A DNA stretch of 6,553 bases from an uncultured Selenomonadales bacterium (GTDB lineage: Bacteria; Bacillota; Negativicutes; Selenomonadales; Selenomonadaceae), in contig CALFJE010000002.1 of the NCBI GenBank assembly GCA_937877545.1, positions 1 to 6,553 on the forward strand, given 5' to 3'. Numbering within the stretch: position 1 is the first letter of the stretch; every line of letters starts with the position of its first letter. A program made the translations under genes and the position numbers. The notes under the pieces are model-generated. The model was given only the letters and a program-made list of their open reading frames with translations. It ran no database searches and had not been told where the DNA came from. This document shows positions 1-5,463 of the stretch, in pieces.

Positions 1-24
1 CCCCGCGAGGCACCCTTTTCTTTG

Positions 25-56
25 TAACTTTCTTTTGGGTGAGCAAAAGAAAGTTA
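25..56. repeat. Perfect 13-bp inverted repeat with 6-base loop upstream of atpI
   Basis: Bases 25-37 (TAACTTTCTTTTG) are exactly complementary to 44-56 (CAAAAGAAAGTTA), leaving the loop GGTGAG. The hairpin has no following T-run on either strand, so it is not a standard intrinsic terminator. Read in frame 3, the segment gives a Phe-rich peptide (LFFVTFFWVSKRK). I associate this peptide with short spurious proteins annotated over a dispersed intergenic hairpin in many bacterial genomes. That link is from memory and untested here. It is probably a dispersed repeat, or the 3' end signal of whatever lies upstream. The rest of 1-223 shows no gene and no convincing promoter. Confidence 0.7.
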
Positions 57-223
57 ATCCTAAATACAAAAGCATAAGTTAGCTGAATCGAAGACACGAG
101 CCGCGCCGCCGACCAATTTTCCGCGAGCCCACGCTTTAGTTAAAAGGGGGGACAGCCGCCGCGCTTAACAGTTTTTTAATCTTCGGGCAGGGAAAATCTG
201 TAAGGCGTCGAAGGAAAGCACGC

Positions 224-598
224 ATGAGACAGGTATTGAGTACGTTCAAAGACAGTTGGAAAACTTTTTTGGCAGTGGCGGCAGTCCTATCGTTACAGCT
301 GATTTCGGCGGGACAGCTCGGCTTATGCGGAGCGGTCTTAATCGGAATGCTGTTGAATTTTTTTTATTGGCTGTCGACGGCAGGACGCCTCGAAGCCGCC
401 GCGCAAGCACCCGCCGCCCAAGCCAAGCGGATTATGCTGGTCGGCTTGCTCCTGCGGCTCCTTATGCTGTTCGCGGTGTTGGCAGTCGCCGTGCACATCT
501 CCACCCGACTGTTTTTGGCAACGGCGGTATCGTTCGGAGTATTCTACTTGACCGCGCTCTTTGTCCTGGCTCGTTCAGAAGTTAAACGCAAGTTTTAA
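224..598 (+). CDS. atpI: ATP synthase protein I (AtpI family), assembly factor
   Basis: This is a 124-residue, very hydrophobic protein with about four membrane segments, at roughly residues 13-29, 31-50, 69-91 and 94-116, and a short basic tail (RSEVKRKF). Members of the AtpI family are small four-helix membrane proteins encoded first in many atp operons. They assist assembly or stability of the c-ring and are not part of the finished enzyme. The ATG at 224 follows AAGGA (211-215) with eight bases of spacing, so the start is well supported. The protein is recognised mainly from position, length and topology, since the family is poorly conserved. The polar loop at about 55-69 (Ala/Gln-rich) separates two helical pairs. 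An 88-base gap separates it from atpB. No AtpZ-like gene is visible upstream within the window. Confidence 0.8.
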   Translation: MRQVLSTFKDSWKTFLAVAAVLSLQLISAGQLGLCGAVLIGMLLNFFYWLSTAGRLEAAAQAPAAQAKRIMLVGLLLRLLMLFAVLAVAVHISTRLFLATAVSFGVFYLTALFVLARSEVKRKF

Positions 599-663
599 TC
601 AACGAACAAATCTGCGCGGCGTGCGCGTGAAATAAAGGGGGTGCATATCCCGCCGGTAAGAAT

Positions 664-682
664 TCCTTTGCAAAGGAGGTGA
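664..682 (+). promoter_or_regulatory. atpB ribosome binding site overlapped by a small palindrome
   Basis: AAGGAGGTGA (673-682) is a full-length match to the 16S anti-Shine-Dalgarno and sits four bases before the atpB ATG (687). Its first five bases pair with TCCTT at 664-668 around a TGCA loop, so a 5-bp hairpin could partly mask the site. The pairing is seen in the sequence. Any regulatory effect is inference, because the stem is short and a ribosome would probably win. Confidence 0.6.
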
Positions 683-686
683 ATTT

Positions 687-1361
687 ATGCATGACATTGG
701 TGTCCGCGAGACGGTAAATTTCCTGGGCTTGACGTTCAATATCGAGACGCTCAAGATGACGTGGCTGGCAATGGGCATTGTGATACTAATCGCCTGCCTG
801 GCAACGCGCAACCTAAAAGTCGTGCCGCAAGGCTGGCAAAATTTCGTCGAGATGATAATCCTGTGGCTCCACGACCAAATCGACGCAATGATGGGCGCAC
901 GCGGCAGAATGCTTGCGCCGTTTATCGTGGGGCTGTTCATGTTCCTGTTGGCAAGCAACTTAATCGGACTGGTGCCGCTCATGGCGTCGCCGACCAACGA
1001 CTTGAACACCACGCTGGGACTTGCGCTCTTGGTTGTGGTAATCGTCCACTGCCTCGGCTTGTACTTCAAGGGCGGGCATTACATCGCGCACTTTTTCCAA
1101 CCCACGCCGGTTTTCGTCGTCATCAACATGATTGAGGAAATCGCCAAGCCGATAACGCTTGCCTTCCGTCTTTTCGGAAACATACTCGCGGGCGAAATTC
1201 TAATCATCGTCCTGCTCAAGCTCATGCCGATTTGGATGCCGATACCGTCGGTTTGTTGGCTGGCGTTCAGTATCTTTATCAGTTGCGTGCAGGCGGTTAT
1301 CTTCACAATGCTGAGCATGGCTTACCTTGCCAACGCGGTTAAGGAAGACCACGCGGAATAG
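687..1361 (+). CDS. atpB: F1Fo-ATP synthase subunit a (proton half-channels, stator)
   Basis: Subunit a is the membrane stator that contacts the c-ring and forms the two ion half-channels. The 224-residue protein is hydrophobic, with helices around residues 24-40, 76-98, 108-127, 141-180 (a long hairpin) and 188-216. The family signature is clear. F-R-L-F-G-N at 160-165 holds the essential arginine R161 (equivalent to E. coli R210). Nine residues on is E170 (E. coli E219), and Q202 in the last helix matches E. coli Q252. The SPTNDLNTT segment at 101-109 is also typical. The ATG at 687 has a perfect Shine-Dalgarno upstream. The stop (TAG, 1359-1361) forms part of a tandem heptamer array running into the atpB-atpE gap. 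The length is normal for Bacillota subunit a, and nothing is missing. Confidence 0.97.
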   Translation: MHDIGVRETVNFLGLTFNIETLKMTWLAMGIVILIACLATRNLKVVPQGWQNFVEMIILWLHDQIDAMMGARGRMLAPFIVGLFMFLLASNLIGLVPLMASPTNDLNTTLGLALLVVVIVHCLGLYFKGGHYIAHFFQPTPVFVVINMIEEIAKPITLAFRLFGNILAGEILIIVLLKLMPIWMPIPSVCWLAFSIFISCVQAVIFTMLSMAYLANAVKEDHAE

Positions 1362-1389
1362 GAACTAGGGACTAGGGACTAGGGACTAG
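1355..1389. repeat. Tandem heptanucleotide repeat, consensus GGACTAG, five units
   Basis: Five consecutive 7-base units are visible: GGAATAG (1355-1361), GAACTAG (1362-1368), then three identical GGACTAG units (1369-1389). The first unit contains the atpB stop codon. Four CTAG tetramers fall within 28 bases; scanning by eye I saw none inside the genes. Because 7 is 1 modulo 3 and CTAG is its own reverse complement, the array puts TAG stops in all three frames on both strands. It may be a slippage-prone intergenic repeat like the heptamer STRR repeats of cyanobacteria. That comparison is by form only. Confidence 0.85.
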
Positions 1390-1399
1390 ACTTTACGAA

Positions 1400-1420
1400 A
1401 TTTTTTTGTGTCTAAGGAGG
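1400..1420 (+). promoter_or_regulatory. atpE translation initiation region: T-rich tract and Shine-Dalgarno
   Basis: A T-rich run (ATTTTTTTGTGTCT, 1400-1413) precedes AAGGAGG (1414-1420), ten bases before the atpE ATG. A U-rich leader upstream of a strong site resembles the translational enhancer known for E. coli atpE, where many c subunits are needed per complex. The tract and site are seen; the enhancer role is inference. Confidence 0.5.
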
Positions 1421-1430
1421 AAATTTTAAA

Positions 1431-1679
1431 ATGGAACATGCGATTATGGTAGCAGCAGCACTTTTGGGCGCAGGTATCACTATGGGTTTGGCGGCAATCG
1501 GCGCGGGCGTCGGCGACGGCTTGGTCACCAGCAAATTCATTGACGGCATCACGCGTCAGCCCGAAGCGAAGAATACGCTCTTCACCAACACGCTTATCTC
1601 CGTCGGCTTGATTGAGGCTATGGCGATTATCGCAACGGTCGTCGCGCTCATCATGCTCTACGCCAATCCGCTCCTCTAA
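1431..1679 (+). CDS. atpE: F1Fo-ATP synthase subunit c (rotor ring, proteolipid)
   Basis: Subunit c is an 82-residue hairpin of two membrane helices that oligomerises into the rotor ring and carries ions on a carboxylate. Helix 1 (about 4-34) has the glycine-rich packing motif G24-A-G-V-G-D-G30. The polar loop R42-Q43-P44 is the F1-contact signature. Helix 2 (about 50-78) contains the ion-binding glutamate E62 in LIEAMA. In Na+-type c subunits (Ilyobacter, Propionigenium) the glutamate is followed by Ser-Thr and, five residues on, Tyr, with Gln in helix 1. Here those positions are A63, M64, I67 and D29, so H+ coupling is expected. The usual Pro after E-A-M/L in many Bacillota c subunits is Ala here. 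Start ATG 1431 has AAGGAGG upstream. Repeats or hairpins sit on both sides of the gene. Confidence 0.97.
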   Translation: MEHAIMVAAALLGAGITMGLAAIGAGVGDGLVTSKFIDGITRQPEAKNTLFTNTLISVGLIEAMAIIATVVALIMLYANPLL

Positions 1680-1683
1680 GAAA

Positions 1684-1708
1684 CCGGTCACTAGCCACTA
1701 GTTGCCGG
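1684..1708 (+). repeat. Hairpin with degenerate ACTAG heptamers after atpE
   Basis: CCGGTCACTAG (1684-1694) pairs with CTAGTTGCCGG (1698-1708) around a three-base loop. The result is an 11-position stem with one mismatch and one G-U pair, beginning four bases after the atpE stop. It contains two units of an NNACTAG heptamer (1688-1694, 1695-1701), and in the same register CTACTAA follows at 1709-1715, echoing the array before atpE. No T-run follows, so it is not a classical terminator. It could stabilise the 3' end of an atpE message or dampen read-through to atpF (inference). Confidence 0.65.
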
Positions 1709-1715
1709 CTACTAA

Positions 1716-1724
1716 AAGGGGTGA
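1716..1724 (+). promoter_or_regulatory. atpF ribosome binding site that selects a TTG start
   Basis: AAGGGGTGA (1716-1724) is a good anti-Shine-Dalgarno match six bases before TTG 1731. The nearer ATG at 1726 is followed after one codon by TGA, so it cannot start subunit b. TTG is the only start that gives the full N-terminal membrane helix. Confidence 0.75.
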
Positions 1725-1730
1725 TATGTT

Positions 1731-2231
1731 TTGATTGAAATTAACGCAACGATTATCGCGCAGATTCTCAACTTTCTAATCCTGGTCGTGCTGTTGCGTG
1801 CCGTCGCTTACAAACCCGTAGCCCGACTGTTGCAACAACGCTCCGACAAAATCAAGGGCGACCTCGATAAGGCTGAGGCTGACCGTAAAGCGGCGGAACA
1901 GACGCTCGAACAATACAAAGTTCAGCTCTCCGACGCGCACAAAAAGGCTCAAGACATCGTCGACAAGGCCGCATTGACTGCCCGCCAGGAACACGACGCC
2001 GCAGTTGCCGAAACGCGCAAGGAAATCGAACGCATGAAGCAGACCGCGCAGGCTGAAATCGAAAACGAACGCAATCGCGCCTTCGAGGAAATGAAATCGC
2101 AAATCGTAACGCTCAGCATGGCGGCGGCGGGCAAAATCGTCACCAAAAATATCGACACCAAGGAAAACGATAAGCTCGTCAACGATTTTATTTCCAAGCT
2201 CGATAAAGACATGCTCGGCGACCTGAAGTGA
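1731..2231 (+). CDS. atpF: F1Fo-ATP synthase subunit b (peripheral stalk)
   Basis: Subunit b anchors the peripheral stalk in the membrane and dimerises as a long coiled coil up to delta and alpha, holding the head against rotation. The 166-residue protein has a single N-terminal membrane helix (about residues 6-25, from IIAQILNFLILVV). The conserved Y-K-P at 27-29 marks the membrane exit. From about 35 to 125 it is charged, Ala-, Lys-, Glu- and Gln-rich and predicted coiled coil. A C-terminal segment (about 126-166) has the AAGKIV region that binds delta. There is one b gene, not a b/b' pair. It starts with TTG at 1731, supported by the upstream site at 1716-1724. Its TGA stop overlaps the atpH ribosome binding site region, so translational coupling is likely. 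Confidence 0.95.
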   Translation: MIEINATIIAQILNFLILVVLLRAVAYKPVARLLQQRSDKIKGDLDKAEADRKAAEQTLEQYKVQLSDAHKKAQDIVDKAALTARQEHDAAVAETRKEIERMKQTAQAEIENERNRAFEEMKSQIVTLSMAAAGKIVTKNIDTKENDKLVNDFISKLDKDMLGDLK

Positions 2232-2236
2232 GGAGG
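2231..2236 (+). promoter_or_regulatory. atpH ribosome binding site next to atpF stop, GTG start
   Basis: AGGAGG (2231-2236) shares its first base with the atpF TGA stop and lies seven bases before GTG 2244. The GTG gives the expected delta N-terminus, and no ATG is available nearby in frame. The overlap favours re-initiation by ribosomes finishing atpF. Confidence 0.75.
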
Positions 2237-2243
2237 CGGCAAC

Positions 2244-2789
2244 GTGCTTAATATCCAACTTGCCGCCAAATACGCCACGGCGATTTTTGAAATTGCCCGC
2301 GACGAAAACAATCTCGACGGCTACGACAAAGACCTCGGCAAAGTCCGCGAGGACGTGTTCGCCATACCCGAAGCCGTTAAATTTTTCCAAAATCCGCTTA
2401 TCCCTCAGCAGGCGAAAAAAGATTTGCTTACCCGCGCCGTCGGTAAGGAAGTTTCCGCGACCGTCATGAATTTTTTAATGCTCCTCGTCGACAAGAAACG
2501 TATCGGCGTCTTCAACGAAATTTACGACATCTTTACGAATCTCAAGAACAAGGAGCAGGGCGTCCTAATCGCGGACGTGACGACGGCTTTCCCGCTCAGC
2601 AAGAAACAACAGGACGCGCTAATCAAAAAGCTCACGTCACTCACGGGGCGCAAGATTAAAGTCCGCCCGCACAAAGATACCTCCATTATCGGCGGCATCA
2701 TTTTAAAAATCGGCGACAAGCGAATCGACGGCTCGGCGGCGGGGCGTCTGCGTGCGCTCAAAAATTCTCTGTCGGTTAATTCGATTTGA
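2244..2789 (+). CDS. atpH: F1Fo-ATP synthase subunit delta (OSCP)
   Basis: Delta sits on top of the alpha3beta3 head and joins it to subunit b. The 181-residue protein has the normal family length. The N-terminal helical domain (about 1-105) begins with the typical A-x-x-Y-A-x-A-I/L-F pattern at residues 7-15 (AAKYATAIF). The C-terminal domain carries the OSCP/delta signature around residues 139-158, with the conserved Gly pair G150-G151 followed by IILKIGD, and ends with DGSAAGRLRALK, the usual DxSxxxRLxxL segment. The start is GTG 2244, chosen from the ribosome binding site at 2231-2236 and the alignment of the N-terminal helix. It lies 12 bases after atpF and 15 before atpA. No anomalies were seen. 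Confidence 0.95.
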   Translation: MLNIQLAAKYATAIFEIARDENNLDGYDKDLGKVREDVFAIPEAVKFFQNPLIPQQAKKDLLTRAVGKEVSATVMNFLMLLVDKKRIGVFNEIYDIFTNLKNKEQGVLIADVTTAFPLSKKQQDALIKKLTSLTGRKIKVRPHKDTSIIGGIILKIGDKRIDGSAAGRLRALKNSLSVNSI

Positions 2790-2804
2790 GGTGAAGTCTA
2801 AAAC

Positions 2805-4328
2805 ATGAAGATAAATCCTGATGAAATTACCGCGATAATCAAGGAACAGATTAAAAATTACAACGTCGATTTGAATGTTGACGAGGTCGGCACGGTCATT
2901 GAGATTGGTGACGGCATAGCGCACATTCACGGGCTTGATAAGGCTATGTCGGGCGAGCTGCTTGACTTCGGCGACGATATTTTTGGTCTCGTCCTCAACC
3001 TTGAACAGGACAACGTCGGCGCGGTTATTCTCGGTCGTGACAACGAAATTAAGGAAGGCGCGACCGTCAAACGCACGGGGCGTATCATGCAGGTGCCCGT
3101 CGGCGAAAACATGATTGGACGCGTCGTTGATGCTTTGGGGCGTCCGATTGACGGCAAAGGTCCGATTCAAACCACTATGGCGCGTCCCGTCGAGTTCAAA
3201 GCTCCGGGCATTGCTGACAGAAAATCCGTCCACGAACCGCTTCAAACCGGCTTGAAGGCTATCGACGCCCTTGTTCCTATCGGGCGCGGACAACGCGAGC
3301 TGATTATCGGCGACCGCGGCACCGGCAAATCAGCTATCGCCGTCGATACCATTATCAACCAGAAAGGGCAGAATTGTATCTGCATTTACGTCGCTATCGG
3401 TCAAAAGGCGTCGACGGTTGCCCGCGTCGTCAAGACTTTGGAAGACCACGGCGCAATGGAATATTCAATCGTGGTTGCGGCTACGGCGGCTGATTCGGCT
3501 CCGTTGCAATACCTTGCGCCTTATTCGGGCGTCACCATGGCGGAATATTTCATGTACGAAAAGCACGGGCATTGCCTCTGCATTTACGACGACTTGACGA
3601 AGCACGCGGCTGCTTATCGTGCAATGTCCTTGTTGCTTAGGCGTCCGCCCGGTCGTGAGGCTTATCCCGGCGACGTTTTCTACCTGCACTCCAGACTTTT
3701 GGAACGCGCCGCCAAACTTAGCGACAGGCTCGGCGCAGGCTCCATTACCGCCTTGCCGATTATCGAGACGCAGGCGGGCGACGTTTCCGCTTACATTCCC
3801 ACGAACGTTATCTCCATAACCGACGGGCAGATAATGCTTGAGACTGACGCGTTTTATTCGGGCATACGTCCCGCTATCAGCGTCGGCTTGAGCGTGTCGC
3901 GTGTCGGCGGCTCCGCGCAGATTAAAGCCATGAAACAAGTTGCGGGCACCATGCGTTTGGATTTGGCGCAGTATCGTGAGCTGGCGGCGTTCGCGCAATT
4001 CGGCTCCGACCTCGACAAGGCGACCAAGGCACAGCTCGACAGAGGCGCACGTATGGTTGAGACGCTTAAGCAGGCGCAATATTCCCCGTTGCCCGTCGAG
4101 GATCAAGTCTTGACAATTTACACGGCGGTTCGCGGCTTCTTGGCGGATATTCCCGTCGACAAGGTGGTTACTTTCCACAACGACTTTATCAAGTTCATGC
4201 ACGCCAATTACGCCGGCATCGGCAAGAAAATCGTTGAGCAAAAGAAACTCGACGACGCGCTGGAGGCTGAAATTAAGGCGGCTATCACGGCGTTTAAGGA
4301 AACCGTCACCTACAAGGTTGCGGGCTGA
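2805..4328 (+). CDS. atpA: F1Fo-ATP synthase subunit alpha
   Basis: Alpha alternates with beta in the F1 hexamer, binds non-catalytic nucleotide and contributes an arginine to each catalytic site. The 507-residue protein has the beta-barrel crown (about 25-95), the nucleotide-binding domain (about 95-370) and a helical C-terminus. The P-loop is at residues 169-176 and reads GDRGTGKS, where E. coli and most bacteria have GDRQTGKT at the same numbers. It still fits the Walker A rule, with K175 kept. Also present are C-I-Y-D-D (Walker B), the RRPPGREAYPGDVFYLHSR block, and the alpha/beta signature PAISVGLSVS. The catalytic arginine finger is R366 in SVSRVGG (E. coli R376; the 10-residue shift fits a loop absent here). 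The ATG at 2805 follows GAGGTGA, which overlaps the atpH stop. Confidence 0.98.
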   Translation: MKINPDEITAIIKEQIKNYNVDLNVDEVGTVIEIGDGIAHIHGLDKAMSGELLDFGDDIFGLVLNLEQDNVGAVILGRDNEIKEGATVKRTGRIMQVPVGENMIGRVVDALGRPIDGKGPIQTTMARPVEFKAPGIADRKSVHEPLQTGLKAIDALVPIGRGQRELIIGDRGTGKSAIAVDTIINQKGQNCICIYVAIGQKASTVARVVKTLEDHGAMEYSIVVAATAADSAPLQYLAPYSGVTMAEYFMYEKHGHCLCIYDDLTKHAAAYRAMSLLLRRPPGREAYPGDVFYLHSRLLERAAKLSDRLGAGSITALPIIETQAGDVSAYIPTNVISITDGQIMLETDAFYSGIRPAISVGLSVSRVGGSAQIKAMKQVAGTMRLDLAQYRELAAFAQFGSDLDKATKAQLDRGARMVETLKQAQYSPLPVEDQVLTIYTAVRGFLADIPVDKVVTFHNDFIKFMHANYAGIGKKIVEQKKLDDALEAEIKAAITAFKETVTYKVAG

Positions 4329-4341
4329 GGCGGTGGCGTAA

Positions 4342-5451
4342 ATGGCAAATTTACAACACATCCGCCGCCGTATAAAGAGCGTCAAGAACATACAAAAGAT
4401 AACCAACGCCATGGACATGATAGCGCGTTCGCGGTTCAATGCGGCACGCGAGGCACTGCTCAGCAATCTGCCCTACGTCGCCAAAACCAAAGAGATCATG
4501 CGGCGGGTAATGGGTCAAATGCGCGGGCGCGAATATGAGCACCCGTTCATCATGACGCGCAACGAATTGCGGGAGAACGTCGAACGCGGCGAGGGGAAAT
4601 TTTTATTCGTGGTCATAGCATCGGACAAGGGGCTTGCCGGCTCGTTTTCAAGCAACGTCTTCAAAGAGGCGCACGATACGATTGAGTACGACGGCACCGG
4701 CGACAGCGGTTCGCTTGACGGTGACGACGAAAATTTTCACAAGAAGAACTTCGACGCGATTAAGGGCATTAAACCTGCGCCCTCGCGGACGCCCAAGCAA
4801 CAGCGTCAAATGAGCGCGACCGGCGGCATTGCCAAGACGGCAAATCGCAGCGGCGGAGCGGGCGGCAGTTCCGTTTCCGAAGCCCGCGAATACAACGACG
4901 CGGCTTATATCGACGGCATCGAGCTTATCACCGTCGGCAGACGCGCAACTACCCACTTTAAACAGCGCGGCTATCAGATTATCAAGAGCTACCACGGCAT
5001 AAGCGAACGCCCCGATTATAAATACGCCAAGGAAATTGCCGACCTCATCATCGACCGTTTCGACAGCGGCGAGATTATCGACGTGACGCTGATTTATACG
5101 GAGTTCAAGTCCGCTATCAGTTGCACGCCCCACGACGTGACGCTCCTGCCGATTATCACCGACGACTACGCCAAGACGAGCGCGAATCTCAAAGAGGAAT
5201 ACATCTACGAACCCGACGTTGTTAAGATTTTGAACGACTTCCTTCCGCGCAGGTTGGCGACGCGGATTTACGGCGCAATGCTCCACTCTGCCGCGTCCGA
5301 GCTGTCTTCGCGTATGAACGCAATGAGCAATGCCACCGATAACGCTCAAGAGCTTGTCGGCAGGCTCAATCTCTTCTACAACAAAGTCCGTCAGGCGGGC
5401 ATCACCAACGAGATTAACGAAATCGTCGGCGGTGCCAACGCGCTGGAGTAA
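4342..5451 (+). CDS. atpG: F1Fo-ATP synthase subunit gamma with a long internal insertion
   Basis: Gamma is the central shaft that turns inside alpha3beta3 and couples the c-ring to catalysis. The 369-residue protein is about 80 longer than the usual ~285-290. The N-terminal shaft helix is normal (IRRRIKSVKNIQKIT, 7-21), as is the SDKGLAGSFSSN strand-helix start at 94-105. The C-terminal helix is also normal, with the family signature around 322-364 (SSRMNAMSNATDNA, then YNKVRQAGITNEINEIV). Between the helix ending near residue 115 and the strand IELITVGR (193-200) lies a hydrophilic, Gly/Ser/Asp-rich segment of about 70 residues not expected in the family. The single cysteine (C261) is outside it. 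ATG 4342 follows a weak site (GAGGCGGTGG), 13 bases after atpA. The frame is open throughout, so this looks like a genuine elongated protein and not a frameshift. Confidence 0.96.
   Translation: MANLQHIRRRIKSVKNIQKITNAMDMIARSRFNAAREALLSNLPYVAKTKEIMRRVMGQMRGREYEHPFIMTRNELRENVERGEGKFLFVVIASDKGLAGSFSSNVFKEAHDTIEYDGTGDSGSLDGDDENFHKKNFDAIKGIKPAPSRTPKQQRQMSATGGIAKTANRSGGAGGSSVSEAREYNDAAYIDGIELITVGRRATTHFKQRGYQIIKSYHGISERPDYKYAKEIADLIIDRFDSGEIIDVTLIYTEFKSAISCTPHDVTLLPIITDDYAKTSANLKEEYIYEPDVVKILNDFLPRRLATRIYGAMLHSAASELSSRMNAMSNATDNAQELVGRLNLFYNKVRQAGITNEINEIVGGANALE
4687..4905 (+). other. Insertion-encoding segment of atpG (gamma residues ~116-188)
   Basis: This stretch encodes residues about 116-188: first acidic and Gly/Ser-rich (116-130), then basic and Pro/Gln-rich (KPAPSRTPKQQRQ, 144-156), then Gly/Ser-rich (TGGIAKT to GGAGGSS, 160-177). 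It has no cysteine and no predicted membrane segment, and looks disordered. It lies in the globular Rossmann-like part of gamma, after the first helix. In plant chloroplast gamma the redox insertion comes later, after the LLPL segment (here near residue 270), so the two are not equivalent. The boundaries are approximate, set by eye from where family similarity stops and resumes. Confidence 0.75.
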
Positions 5452-5463
5452 GGAGTTTGCGCA

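Noticed and set aside
3..74. Possible C-terminal tail of an upstream gene (frame 3, ending TAA at 72-74)
   Set aside because: It is open only from the window edge and is formed by the inverted repeat itself. The peptide is the repeat's typical spurious product, so coding is not supported.
60..223. Promoter for the operon
   Set aside because: TTAACA at 165-170 resembles a -35 box, but no acceptable -10 lies 16-18 bases downstream. Other AT-rich stretches gave no convincing pair.
1355..1389. CRISPR array
   Set aside because: The units are 7 bases with no spacers and no cas genes.
1684..1708. Intrinsic terminator after atpE
   Set aside because: A hairpin is present but is followed by GCTACTAAAAGG without a T-run, and atpF follows closely.
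1776..2390. A 204-codon antisense frame over atpF and atpH
   Set aside because: It mirrors the sense codons of atpF and atpH, which share a frame. Sense evidence is decisive.
3465..4466. A 333-codon antisense frame over atpA and the start of atpG
   Set aside because: Same cause: it is in register with atpA codons, which avoid TTA/CTA/TCA. No plausible product was seen.
4687..4905. Frameshift or inserted mobile element in atpG
   Set aside because: The frame stays open and family similarity resumes in the same frame. No terminal repeats, target duplication or transposase sequence is visible.
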